Assembly (NCBI RefSeq): GCF_900101105.1
Contig: NZ_FNGA01000001.1
Span: 682,001 to 746,000 of the forward strand
DNA from: Maridesulfovibrio ferrireducens
GTDB lineage: Bacteria; Desulfobacterota; Desulfovibrionia; Desulfovibrionales; Desulfovibrionaceae
Direction: 5' to 3'
Length of the DNA: 64,000 bases
Positions 54,507 to 62,868 of this stretch are shown piece by piece. Both the position numbers and the translations under genes were made by a program. The notes under the pieces are model-generated. The model did no database searches, was not told the DNA's origin, and was given only the letters and a program-made list of their open reading frames with translations. How positions within the stretch are numbered: the stretch's first letter is position 1; each line of letters begins with the position of its first letter.

Positions 54507-54730
54507 ATTTTTACTCTGATATTTCCTGTCTTTTCGGGGGTTGTGCACCTCAACTCAATATATACTCTGTTTCTATCGGGATGGATAGTGCTGAACTCGT
54601 AATTTCAATCCTGATAATTTTCTGTTACCACTAAAACTCAAGGTAGTTTATGCTTGATAATGGTTTCAATACATAGGTATGACGATATTAGAGCTGTTTT
54701 TCATCTTCTGAATATTAAAAAGAGGCTTTC

Positions 54731-57436
54731 ATGAGTGTTGTTAATCTGGGATTCCTTTTTCAGCCTAGGTCCGTAGCCGTTATCGGTGCCACCAACGAGC
54801 CTGGTAATCCGGGCAATATTCTCATGCGCAATCTCATGGGAGGCGGGTTTCTCGGTCCGGTCATGCCTGTAAGTACGGATGCGGAAGCCATTTCAGGGGT
54901 TCTCACATATAAAGACGTGGAAGCTCTGCCTAAAGTTCCTGATCTGGCTATTATCTGCCGCCCTTTGGCAGAATGTCCGGAGCTGCTCATAAAATTACGT
55001 AAAAGAGGCGTAAAAGCTGCTGCCTTGATTGGTCCCGGATTCAGTGAAATGACCGAAATGGAAAGGGGTAAGCTCAGCAGAGAACTTTTGAAAGCCGCGA
55101 ATTCTCCACAGATGAGGATTTTAGGTCCGAAAAGTCTGGGATTTATTATTCCATCTTTGAATCTGAATGCCAGCATAGCTCCTCTCCCTGCAAAGGCAGG
55201 CAAAATAGCATTTGTTTCACAGTCTGACAGTTTTATTCCGACAGTTCTCGACTGGGCGCATACTAACGATATCGGTTTTTCCCATGTGATATCTATGGGA
55301 AGCCGAATTGATTTAACTTTCGGAGATGTTCTTGATTATCTGGGGTCTGATTCTCAAACCCGCTCTATTCTGCTCTATATTGAGTCAATTAACGATGCCA
55401 GAGACTTTATGTCCGCTGCCCGTGCAGCGTCCCGCAACAAGCCTGTACTGGTAATTCGTCCCGGTCTTGCCTTGCAGCAGGTGACGCAGGAACTGTCTCA
55501 GCTTGGTAATACCATGAGTGCAAGGGCAGATGAAGTTTTCGATGTTGCTTTCCGCAGGGCCGGAATGTTGCGAGTGCAGACCATTGATGGTCTTTTCGAT
55601 GCAGCCCAGACTCTAGCCAGTCTTCGACAGCCTGTTCGCGGTAATCGCTTGGCAATTCTTGCAAACGGTACAAGTGCAGGGCTGACAGCCGCAGACGGAC
55701 TTATCAGCCGCGGCGGCAAGCTGGCTAAGATTTCAGATGAGACAATAGAGAAGCTTGATAAACTTTTTGCAGGAAGATGGGGCAAAGCAAATCCGGTCAG
55801 TGTGGGTTTTGATACTTCGGGGGAAACATATCTTGAAGCTGTTAAAATTCTTATTAAAGATAAGGATGTGGACGCAGTTTTAATTGTCAATGTTCCTTTT
55901 TCAGGTCTTTCAGGGGTGGAAACAGCTGAAACGATAGCCAAGGGGCTTAAAAAAATCAGACGTATGGTTCTGACCGCGTGGCTTGGTTCAGGTATGTCCC
56001 GTAAAGCCAGAAAAGTTTTTTCTTTTGCGGGAATACCGACTTATGAAAGTGCAGATCAGGCTGTGCGCGCGTTTATGTATATGGCTGAGTATCAGCGAAA
56101 TCAGGAACTACTGACTGAAACACCGGATTCTCTGCCTTCTGACTTTTTTCCCGATACTACTTCCGCCCGTGAGATTGTCCGCAAAGCTCTTACACAGGGC
56201 CGTGAATCCTTAAATGAGCCGGAGTCCCATAAAGTCCTTGCGGCTTACGGTCTTCCTGTCGTTGAAACCAAAATAGCTGTTTCAGCGCGTGAGGCCGTTA
56301 TTGCTGCGGATGAACTGGGTTGTCCTGTTGCTCTTAAAATTCGGTCCCCTCAAATCAGCCAGCCCTATGATGTGGGCGGCGTTGTTCTCGATCTCGACAG
56401 TCCCGAAAAAGTCTGGGAGACAGCGGCGAATATGTTGACCCGTGTGAACAGACAAAGACCTGATGCCTATATTGAAGGATTCACTGTTCAGAAAATGGGC
56501 AGAAGATCCAGAGCACATGAGTTGTTTATTTCAGCCTCTGTCGATCCTACTTTCGGGCCGATTATTCATTTCGGACATGGCGGAATGACCAGAGAGGTTG
56601 TTCGGGATCAAGCCATCGCAATGGTGCCGCTTAATATGAGTCTGGCCCGTGAACTTATCAGCCGGACCCGTATTTTCAGGCTTTTATCAGGAACACCTAC
56701 TCAGCCTCCCGTGGATATTGAAGATCTTTGTCTGACTCTTATTCAGGTATCGCAGCTTTTCATTGATATTCCACAAATTGTGCATCTTGATATCAATCCG
56801 CTTTATGCTGATGATACCGGAGTTCTCGCTTTGGGTGCGAAGGTAAGGATTGCAGAATGCGGGGAAAATTGTCCCGAACTGGCAATCAGACCTTATCCTA
56901 GAGAGCTTGAAGAATGTGTGGTGCTGAGAGACAGCAGACAGGTAACATTACGTCCCATAAGACCAGAGGATGAGCCTGCACATTATGTCTTTTTAGATCA
57001 GGTGTCGGATGAGGATATGCGGATGCGCTTTTTCGGAGTGGTCCGCAGGGATTTCGACCATAAAGATATGTCACGTTTCACCCAGATTAATTATGATCGC
57101 GAAATGGCTTTTATTGCCACAGCGATAGGGCCGAAAGGAATACCGGAAACATTGGGTGTTGTGCGAACATCAACCAAGCCGGATAATTCAGAGGCAGAAT
57201 TTGCTATATTGGTCAGGTCCGATCTTACGGGAACCGGTCTTGGCAGTATGCTTTTCCATAAAATTATCCGGTACACCCGCGAAAGGGGAACTCATTGGCT
57301 GGTTGGGCAGACTTTGTTTGAAAACAAAGCAATGCAGGGGTTGTCGCGTAAGTTCGGATTTGAGATCAGCGAAAATTATGAAGAAGATCTGGTTGAAATG
57401 AGGCTGGATTGTTCTAAAGATCCTGAGAAGAAATAG
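54731..57436 (+). CDS. Pat-type protein lysine acetyltransferase (ACD-like + GNAT)
   Basis: 901 aa. An NDP-forming acyl-CoA synthetase-like region (CoA-binding VIGATNEPGNPG at about 15-30, a ligase domain, and an ATP-grasp about 490-710) precedes a GNAT domain (about 735-890, VTLRPIRPEDEPAHYVF, GTGLGSMLFHKIIRYTRERG). The catalytic His of true ADP-forming synthetases, normally in SHTG, is Asn here (GNTM), as described for Pat enzymes, so it is a regulatory acetyltransferase. It lies head-to-head with acs, whose product is the classical Pat target. AGAGG precedes the ATG. Confidence 0.92.
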   Translation: MSVVNLGFLFQPRSVAVIGATNEPGNPGNILMRNLMGGGFLGPVMPVSTDAEAISGVLTYKDVEALPKVPDLAIICRPLAECPELLIKLRKRGVKAAALIGPGFSEMTEMERGKLSRELLKAANSPQMRILGPKSLGFIIPSLNLNASIAPLPAKAGKIAFVSQSDSFIPTVLDWAHTNDIGFSHVISMGSRIDLTFGDVLDYLGSDSQTRSILLYIESINDARDFMSAARAASRNKPVLVIRPGLALQQVTQELSQLGNTMSARADEVFDVAFRRAGMLRVQTIDGLFDAAQTLASLRQPVRGNRLAILANGTSAGLTAADGLISRGGKLAKISDETIEKLDKLFAGRWGKANPVSVGFDTSGETYLEAVKILIKDKDVDAVLIVNVPFSGLSGVETAETIAKGLKKIRRMVLTAWLGSGMSRKARKVFSFAGIPTYESADQAVRAFMYMAEYQRNQELLTETPDSLPSDFFPDTTSAREIVRKALTQGRESLNEPESHKVLAAYGLPVVETKIAVSAREAVIAADELGCPVALKIRSPQISQPYDVGGVVLDLDSPEKVWETAANMLTRVNRQRPDAYIEGFTVQKMGRRSRAHELFISASVDPTFGPIIHFGHGGMTREVVRDQAIAMVPLNMSLARELISRTRIFRLLSGTPTQPPVDIEDLCLTLIQVSQLFIDIPQIVHLDINPLYADDTGVLALGAKVRIAECGENCPELAIRPYPRELEECVVLRDSRQVTLRPIRPEDEPAHYVFLDQVSDEDMRMRFFGVVRRDFDHKDMSRFTQINYDREMAFIATAIGPKGIPETLGVVRTSTKPDNSEAEFAILVRSDLTGTGLGSMLFHKIIRYTRERGTHWLVGQTLFENKAMQGLSRKFGFEISENYEEDLVEMRLDCSKDPEKK

Positions 57437-57473
57437 TTTATACGTATCTTTTTTTACTTAAGTATTAATAATT

Positions 57474-57510
57474 AAAAACCCGGCCTTGAATAAGTTCAAG
57501 GCCGGGTTTT
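57474..57510. terminator. Bidirectional terminator
   Basis: AAAACCCGGCCTTGAA and TTCAAGGCCGGGTTTT flank a 4-nt loop between the convergent acetyltransferase and dipeptidase genes. Confidence 0.93.
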
Positions 57511-57516
57511 ATTGTT

Positions 57517-59253
57517 TTAATGTTCTCCGGGATGTTTGGCGTAGGTCAGCGGACCTTTTTCATATCCGACTTGTTTCAGCCACCATGCCGGATAGAATAC
57601 GGACTGGGCAATTCCGGCAGAAGTGTTGAGATAGCCGTCATTGTATTTGATGTAGAGATGTTCGGACAGCTTCCACCATTTGTTCAGCACTTTTTGAGCA
57701 TTATCGTCACAATATTTTGTGAGCATTTCTTTTGCTTCGGCCTTTTTTTTGTTTTTGATCAGACTGAGTGCGGTCTGCTCAATTCCTAATTGTCTACCGA
57801 ATGCTTCCGCCTCAAAACGATCACGCACAGAGTGAATGTCTTTTATCATGAAAGAATATTTGAGCATTGCATAATTGGCGACGTAGTTGAAAGCGGTCCA
57901 CATGCTGTTGCGGTCGAATTTTAGAATGTCACCCTGTTGCAGCGGGGCGGGCAGGTTGTTAACTCCGGCATAAAAAGGCATCAGACAGGCCGTTGCCGGA
58001 CGGTCCGGTCCATACCATGTTAATCCGCCTATGGAGTCAGGAAGCCACTTGCGGGACTGGTTTACGTAGGCATAAACACATCTGTAAATGTTCAGCGGAC
58101 GTTCAAAGGCTCCTTTGACAGTGCTGAGTTCACCTTCCTTTTTGGAAACGGATTCGGCTTGCCCCTCAAATCGGTTGGGATCGTTAAAAGGTCCGGCAGC
58201 CAACCCTTTTGTCAGGTCGAATTCAGTACCTTCGTAGTTGTCTCTGTGAATAGTAAAAATATTTTCTACACTTAGTTTATTATCGGGCTTGATTGCGAAG
58301 GGGTATTTTTTTGTTAACGGACCTTTCACCCACGCTGAAAGTTTTTTGGAAGGTGCAACAAGGGATTGCGCTCTCCAGACTCTGCGTAATGAGTAATAGG
58401 GGTGATGATATTCACCGTCACCATATGTTTTAGTCCAGTCCAGCGGGCCGTTTTTAGGTGACCACCAGCCCTTTTCTTTTGCTGCGGAGAATACATTTTT
58501 GGAATGCATCATGTCCCGCGAATCTCTTATATCGCGGATGCGGAACTGATTTGCAGCTACAAAAAAACTGTCGTCAGGAACGCGCTGGGCAACCCATACA
58601 CCGCCTGTTCCATCCTTTTCATAGCCGCACATTTCCATAACCCATCCTTCTTCGGTGTCGGCAACAAGAAGTGTTTCTCCTGTTCCGTAATAACCGTATT
58701 TATCGATGAGTTTGCCCATAAGTTTTACGGCTTCGCGTGCTTTTGTGCATCGCTCTAAAGCGACCCGTGAAAGTTCAGAGGAGTAGAATAAGCGTTTACC
58801 CGGAGCAGGTTCCGGCTCGACTTTAGCCTTATCAGTACATTCTCCGATAGAAAGCTGGTGTTCATTCATAATGCCGTAGTTGGCATCAAAATATGCGTAG
58901 GTATGTTTAACCTGCGGGATATACCCGATGGGGACGCTGTGTGTGTAGCCTGCTGTGTCATAACCGGGGCCGCGGTCCTTTGCTACAAGGCGTTGAGTTT
59001 CGCTCCCGCCCCATTCCGGTTTGTATCCCAGAGAGCAACCGTCGTAATATACAGCACGCATGCTCCCTTTTTTATGGTCCATTGCGGGGACATAAATAAG
59101 TCGTCCGTCTCCGAGGCCGTCATCTGAGTGCGAAACCATTACAGAGCCGTCAGCAGAAGCTTTTTTACCTGTGAGAGTGGTTGTGCATGCTGCCGCAGGA
59201 TATGTTGCAAGCAGTAAAGCACCAACTACAAAGGTCAGCAGAAATGTTTTCAT
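57517..59253 (-). CDS. Secreted C69 (U34) family dipeptidase
   Basis: 578 aa from ATG at 59253, ribosome site GAGG 6 nt before; a start 12 nt upstream would overlap it. Signal peptide ends AAA, and the mature protein begins with Cys23 (CTTTLTGKKASADG), the N-terminal nucleophile of peptidase family C69/U34. It is exported and likely degrades periplasmic peptides. DSFFVAANQFRIRDI and LRRVWRAQ are further family motifs. It stands alone. Confidence 0.9.
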   Translation of the reverse strand: MKTFLLTFVVGALLLATYPAAACTTTLTGKKASADGSVMVSHSDDGLGDGRLIYVPAMDHKKGSMRAVYYDGCSLGYKPEWGGSETQRLVAKDRGPGYDTAGYTHSVPIGYIPQVKHTYAYFDANYGIMNEHQLSIGECTDKAKVEPEPAPGKRLFYSSELSRVALERCTKAREAVKLMGKLIDKYGYYGTGETLLVADTEEGWVMEMCGYEKDGTGGVWVAQRVPDDSFFVAANQFRIRDIRDSRDMMHSKNVFSAAKEKGWWSPKNGPLDWTKTYGDGEYHHPYYSLRRVWRAQSLVAPSKKLSAWVKGPLTKKYPFAIKPDNKLSVENIFTIHRDNYEGTEFDLTKGLAAGPFNDPNRFEGQAESVSKKEGELSTVKGAFERPLNIYRCVYAYVNQSRKWLPDSIGGLTWYGPDRPATACLMPFYAGVNNLPAPLQQGDILKFDRNSMWTAFNYVANYAMLKYSFMIKDIHSVRDRFEAEAFGRQLGIEQTALSLIKNKKKAEAKEMLTKYCDDNAQKVLNKWWKLSEHLYIKYNDGYLNTSAGIAQSVFYPAWWLKQVGYEKGPLTYAKHPGEH

Positions 59254-59378
59254 AATGAACCTCATGACAAGTACTGAAATTGAAATAATTATTTTTTAAA
59301 TCAAGTCTGTCATATCATATGAAAGAATGGGGTTCAAATGTTGAGGTAATATTTTTGTAAGTATGGGAGGGATGAAAA

Positions 59379-59498
59379 AGCCCCGTCCGGTCATGAAAAT
59401 TAATCGGATCGTCGAGGCAGTAGCCATAAACATCCACATCCTCGCCAGCTAAACCGATTGGGTCGGGGGTTATGAACCTGCCGATGGTGGGGTCGTAT
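59379..59498 (-). repeat. Rhs core-terminal remnant, copy C
   Basis: On the minus strand this reads YDPTIGRFITPDPIGLAG, EDVDVYGYC and DDPINFHDRTGL and then stops matching; no toxin tip follows. It is the third copy of the segment at 60456-60597 and 61441-61580. It begins directly after the terminator of the zinc-ribbon protein gene. Confidence 0.85.
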
Positions 59499-59499
59499 T

Positions 59500-59526
59500 A
59501 AAAAAATGCCCCGACCGAAGTCGGGG
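59500..59526 (-). terminator. Terminator of zinc-ribbon membrane protein gene
   Basis: Reading leftward, CCCCGAC-ttcg-GTCGGGG is followed by cattttttt. It stops the message before the copy C Rhs remnant. Confidence 0.88.
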
Positions 59527-59535
59527 TTGATGTAA

Positions 59536-59937
59536 TTAATTCTTATCACTCTTAATATTTTTTAATTCAGGATGCCTGTCATAGAAACCTTTTAGAGGTT
59601 CCAACAGATCCTTGCAATTGGGGCAAAGTTCGTTTTTGGGAGCTTCTCCTATACCAAAAGTAGTTTCACATTTTGGACAGATTGTGTCTTCTAATTCTAC
59701 CATTTTGTTTGGTAATTTTGGTTTATAAAAAAGACTGTAGCCGATCAGGATTAGCCCTATAATCGTCATAGTCCAACGGCCAGCCAGCCCTACAGGGTTT
59801 CCCTTTATATGAGTCGTCGCTGTTTCTGAAAAAGGCATACTCCAACAAAGAAGGAAGAACCCTAATAAAATGCTAATTGCTTTGGAAAAGTATGATCGTA
59901 TTTTATTTTGATGATTTTTTATTTGTTGAATGTTCAT
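59536..59937 (-). CDS. Two-TM zinc-ribbon protein, candidate immunity protein 2
   Basis: 133 aa. Two hydrophobic helices (about 18-37 and 55-70) precede CPKCETTFGIGE...CPNCKD, a four-Cys zinc ribbon, and a charged C-terminus. It overlaps the end of the Rhs tip 2 gene by 35 nt, the position expected of a cognate immunity protein; a membrane-located immunity protein would suit a membrane-active toxin. No family recognised. Confidence 0.6.
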   Translation of the reverse strand: MNIQQIKNHQNKIRSYFSKAISILLGFFLLCWSMPFSETATTHIKGNPVGLAGRWTMTIIGLILIGYSLFYKPKLPNKMVELEDTICPKCETTFGIGEAPKNELCPNCKDLLEPLKGFYDRHPELKNIKSDKN

Positions 59938-60520
59938 TTTTTTTCACACCATTTGATTTTGAAATAAGTTTTTTAATATTATTATATGCTTCCATACTTG
60001 CTTCTCCTGCGGCTTCCGCAACAGAGTTCGGAGCTGTGGCAAGTCCGTCTTCAACAAGTGCTCCCTTTGCAAAATCTAATAAAGTTTGTGCTCCTGGAGT
60101 CGTAGCTATCTTAGTTGCAACAGATGCCGCTGCACTTGAAACAGCAGGGCCGGCTGCGACTCCCGAAGCTAAAGCAATAGGCAGCGCCCCTACCCCGAGA
60201 GTTATCTTAGTATACTTTCGTAATTCTTTATTATTTTTAAATTCATCTACAGTTTTCCCAACAGCCTCATCCGCTGCATCTGCCCCTTTATCAAGAGCTT
60301 TTACCGCAGCTTTTCCACCTTCGGCAGTAGCTTTTTTAATGCCCTTAATGCTTTTTTCCGTTGCCCCTTCAAGTCCTTTCGGGATTGCAGTTGAAGCTTT
60401 ACGTAATCCTGAGATTATTTTTGAAAAAGCTCCTTTTTTCTTTTCTTCACTCTTCCCAGCCAATCCCGTCCGGTCATGAAAATTAATCGGATCATCGAGG
60501 CAATACCCATAAATATCCAC
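59903..60520 (-). CDS. Orphan Rhs C-terminal tip 2
   Basis: 205 aa from GTG, but Rhs core homology continues upstream in frame to about 60597 without any start codon, so this is a promoterless, displaced Rhs tip. Core end DDPINFHDRTGLAGKSE is followed by a unique tip rich in Ala/Lys: amphipathic helices, then VGALPIALASGVAAGPAVSSAAA, a Gly/Ala membrane-like stretch, and a Lys-rich tail. Toxin activity is unknown; the composition hints at a membrane-active domain. It could be expressed after recombination with the core repeat of a full rhs gene. Confidence 0.6.
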   Translation of the reverse strand: MDIYGYCLDDPINFHDRTGLAGKSEEKKKGAFSKIISGLRKASTAIPKGLEGATEKSIKGIKKATAEGGKAAVKALDKGADAADEAVGKTVDEFKNNKELRKYTKITLGVGALPIALASGVAAGPAVSSAAASVATKIATTPGAQTLLDFAKGALVEDGLATAPNSVAEAAGEASMEAYNNIKKLISKSNGVKKNEHSTNKKSSK

Positions 60521-60597
60521 GTCCCCGCCAGCTAAACCAATTGGATCGGGTGTTACGAACCTGCCGATGGTGGGATAGTATTCGCGATATCTGTGGT
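60456..60597 (-). repeat. Rhs core-terminal repeat, copy B
   Basis: Encodes DHRYREYYPTIGRFVTPD and PIGLAGGDVDIYGYCLDDP onward to GLAGKSE, nearly identical to copy A. Starts right after the hairpin at 60607-60635. Confidence 0.85.
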
Positions 60598-60606
60598 CAA
60601 AATAGC

Positions 60607-60635
60607 AATCCCCGCACTTTTGGGGTACGGGGATT
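60607..60635 (-). terminator. Terminator after lipoprotein immunity gene
   Basis: AATCCCCG and CGGGGATT enclose a 13-nt loop, with GCTATTTT downstream on the minus strand. Sits 9 nt beyond the stop at 60645. Confidence 0.65.
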
Positions 60636-60644
60636 ACTAGACGG

Positions 60645-61040
60645 TTATTCTGGTTTATGGTTCAAATTTATATCTTCCATATTCGGTATTTGTTTGTGAT
60701 CAATTTTATTGTTTTTTATTATAAAAAGATCAAATGAATCTAGCCCGCTAGTCATATAGCCGGATGATATATTTATACGTTTACCTGATTTAAGAGTCGC
60801 GTTTACTTCATAGTGCGAATCTCCAAGAATCAAATATTTCCCATAGATAATTTTCTTATCTGGAATATGGGGTAAAGAGAATATAAGTTCTCTTATTTGG
60901 ACTGTTGATTTCGTTATATCTTCACCACTTTGATTTTCTATAAAAATAAATCCGTAATTATCCTTAGGTAGCATTTCGTTAATGCATCCACCAATCCATG
61001 CTGCAAAAAATATTGAAATAAAGTAAAAAATTATTTTCAT
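60645..61040 (-). CDS. Lipoprotein, candidate Rhs immunity protein 1
   Basis: 131 aa. Signal peptide with lipobox WIGGC (Cys19), then a small beta-rich domain (NYGFIFIENQSGEDITKSTV). It begins 12 nt after the Rhs tip 1 stop on the same strand and is followed by its own terminator, the standard toxin-immunity arrangement. A periplasmic lipoprotein would neutralise a toxin acting in the periplasm. Family not recognised; role inferred from position. Confidence 0.65.
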   Translation of the reverse strand: MKIIFYFISIFFAAWIGGCINEMLPKDNYGFIFIENQSGEDITKSTVQIRELIFSLPHIPDKKIIYGKYLILGDSHYEVNATLKSGKRINISSGYMTSGLDSFDLFIIKNNKIDHKQIPNMEDINLNHKPE

Positions 61041-61052
61041 TTTTTACTCTCT

Positions 61053-61913
61053 TTACATGTCATTATAAGGATTTACATCAACTTCATTCTTAGGTTTCTT
61101 TTGAAGTTTACTACGGTCTACAGGCCTTTTTTCTGATGAGGCAGCCCGACCTTCTGCATTATTTTTGAGATCCATCATTGCTTCCCCCCATGGTTGACCT
61201 TTCTTTACTAGGCCCTCTATTTCATGTGCAACACCGAATGCCCATGCTCTGGCAGAACCAAGCTCGTTAGTCATACGTCTACTCCATTCAGCGTGACGCA
61301 TCGCGTCTCCTTCATTATTATGATTCCCTTTACCCCTCTTTTTTACCTCTTCAATTGCGATTTCGGTAGCTCGTTTGAATCCTGGAATTTTTTTGATAAT
61401 TTTATCTGAATAACTTTCTTTTTCTTCATTTTCACTCTTTCCAGCAAGCCCCGTCCGGTCATGAAAATTAATAGGATCATCGAGACAGTAGCCATAAACA
61501 TCCACATCCCCGCCAGCTAAACCGATTGGATCGGGTGTTATGAACCTGCCGATAGTGGGACAGTATTCGCGATAGCCGAAGTGAACGAGTCCGGTCTCTT
61601 TATCTGTTAGTCCCGCGGCGAATCCTAAACACACTTCTAAGCTGATCCCGCTATCGAGCAATACATTACCAAACGAATCATATATAATCCGCTTTACATC
61701 ATAACCTCTTTCGTCCGCAACCATGAAGATTGTGCCGACCTGATTTGTCGCAAAAAGGAAGGTGCGTCCTTCAAAAGTCATGCTGACGGGATCACCTTCT
61801 TCATTATAGGTGAACACTTTCGGGTGTAATCCTTCCCCGTCTGTCACGGCAACCAGCGTAGTCAAATCCTGCCAGAGATATTTTTCTAAGACCTTGCCCT
61901 GTGAAAAAAGCAA
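61053..61913 (-). pseudogene. 5'-truncated Rhs protein with tip 1
   Basis: 286 aa from TTG, preceded in frame by a stop. It has YD-type repeats (VFTYNEEGDPVSMTFEGRTF, GYDVKRIIYDSFGNVLLDS) and the full core end (YCPTIGRFITPDPIGLAGGD...), so it is only the last part of a normal Rhs protein of over 1000 aa; the 5' part is missing. After GLAGKSE the tip has GDAMRHAEWSRRMTNELGS and MDLKNNAEGR, a pattern I associate with DUF6973-type C-terminal domains. Composition is more AT-rich than its neighbours. Without a start region it is probably silent or depends on recombination. Confidence 0.75.
61441..61580 (-). repeat. Rhs core-terminal repeat, copy A
   Basis: Reference copy of the repeated segment in the truncated Rhs gene: GYREYCPTIGRFITPDPIGL through DDPINFHDRTGLAGKSE. 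Copies B and C share almost all of it at nucleotide level. Confidence 0.88.
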
Positions 61914-62162
61914 AAAAATACCACGTTAGATCCTTAAGCTTAATCAGGTGCAAGTGATGGACTTAACCTGACGGGGTGAAGGATCGAACATGGTATTTGT
62001 TACGGACTGTCCGTGAGGACGTTCCGGACACCTCCCGATTTGATGTCTTACTAGCTAAATCGGTGAATTATTATATTTCTTTAGCCTGCTTGCAAAAACA
62101 TGCTTCCGGTATGTATGGTATCTTTATAAAGATTAAACTTACCAAACCGGCGGAGACTCAAA

Positions 62163-62861
62163 TTGAGAAAATCGTTTTCAATTTTTATAATATTAATCCT
62201 GCTATCGATGACAGCGGGAATTAGTTTTGCTCAAAACGGTTCCGCCATCCTTGATCAACCTTTGCTTGATGCGGATCAGGCCTTTGTACTTTTGAAGGAA
62301 GGTAATCAGCGTTTTGTAAAAGGTTCCAGTGTATATCCGAATCAAACTTCCCATCAGCGAAAAGTGCTGGCTCTGAAAGGGGAGCAGCCCTTTGCAACGG
62401 TTGTTACCGGAGCAGATTCGCGGGTAGATCCTGTGCTGATTTTTGACCGGGGGTTGGGTGATATTTACACAGTGCGGACCGCTGGAAATGTGGCAGGAAC
62501 AGATACTCTGGCCTCTGTGGAATACTCAATGCTTGCGCTTGAAACACCGCTTCTTGTCGTCATGGGACACACAAGAAGCAGTATCATTAAGGCTGCGGTC
62601 GAAAAGATGCCCGTTAAGGGATATCTGGTTCAACTGATGGGTAAAATGGAGCCGGCCATAAAAATGACCAAGCTTATGTATCCTTCATTAAAAGGAAATG
62701 AGCTGGTTGATAAGGTTGCTGAAACGAATGTTCGGCAGGTTTTACGTGATATTTTAGGGCACTGCCCCGGAGTGCTTGATAAAGTCCGGTCAGGTAAAGT
62801 TCAGGTTATGGGAGCTGTTTATAATACAGATACCGGAGCCATTAACTGGCTCGGACCCTAA
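62163..62861 (+). CDS. Exported beta-carbonic-anhydrase-like protein lacking zinc cysteines
   Basis: 232 aa from TTG, ribosome site GGAGA 7 nt before; this start gives a clear signal peptide ending ISFAQNG. The fold motifs of beta-carbonic anhydrase are all recognisable (EGNQRFVKG, ADSRVDPVLIFDRGLGD, VRTAGNVAG, VEYSMLALETPLLVVMGH). The first zinc Cys (normally CxDSR) is Gly83 and the second (HxxC) is Ser139, while Asp85, Arg87 and His136 remain. It therefore should not bind zinc in the usual way and may be a non-catalytic or altered periplasmic protein. Confidence 0.85.
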   Translation: MRKSFSIFIILILLSMTAGISFAQNGSAILDQPLLDADQAFVLLKEGNQRFVKGSSVYPNQTSHQRKVLALKGEQPFATVVTGADSRVDPVLIFDRGLGDIYTVRTAGNVAGTDTLASVEYSMLALETPLLVVMGHTRSSIIKAAVEKMPVKGYLVQLMGKMEPAIKMTKLMYPSLKGNELVDKVAETNVRQVLRDILGHCPGVLDKVRSGKVQVMGAVYNTDTGAINWLGP

Positions 62862-62868
62862 TTTTTAT

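Noticed and set aside
59877-60479. 200-aa Ala/Ser-rich plus-strand open frame opposite Rhs tip 2
   Set aside because: It is the antisense of the Ala/Lys-rich tip; the Rhs core end fixes the minus strand as coding.
61976-62224. 82-aa open frame on the plus strand starting GTG, overlapping the carbonic-anhydrase-like gene
   Set aside because: No ribosome site, no recognisable family, and its 3' part is the wrong frame of the signal-peptide region of the better-supported gene at 62163.
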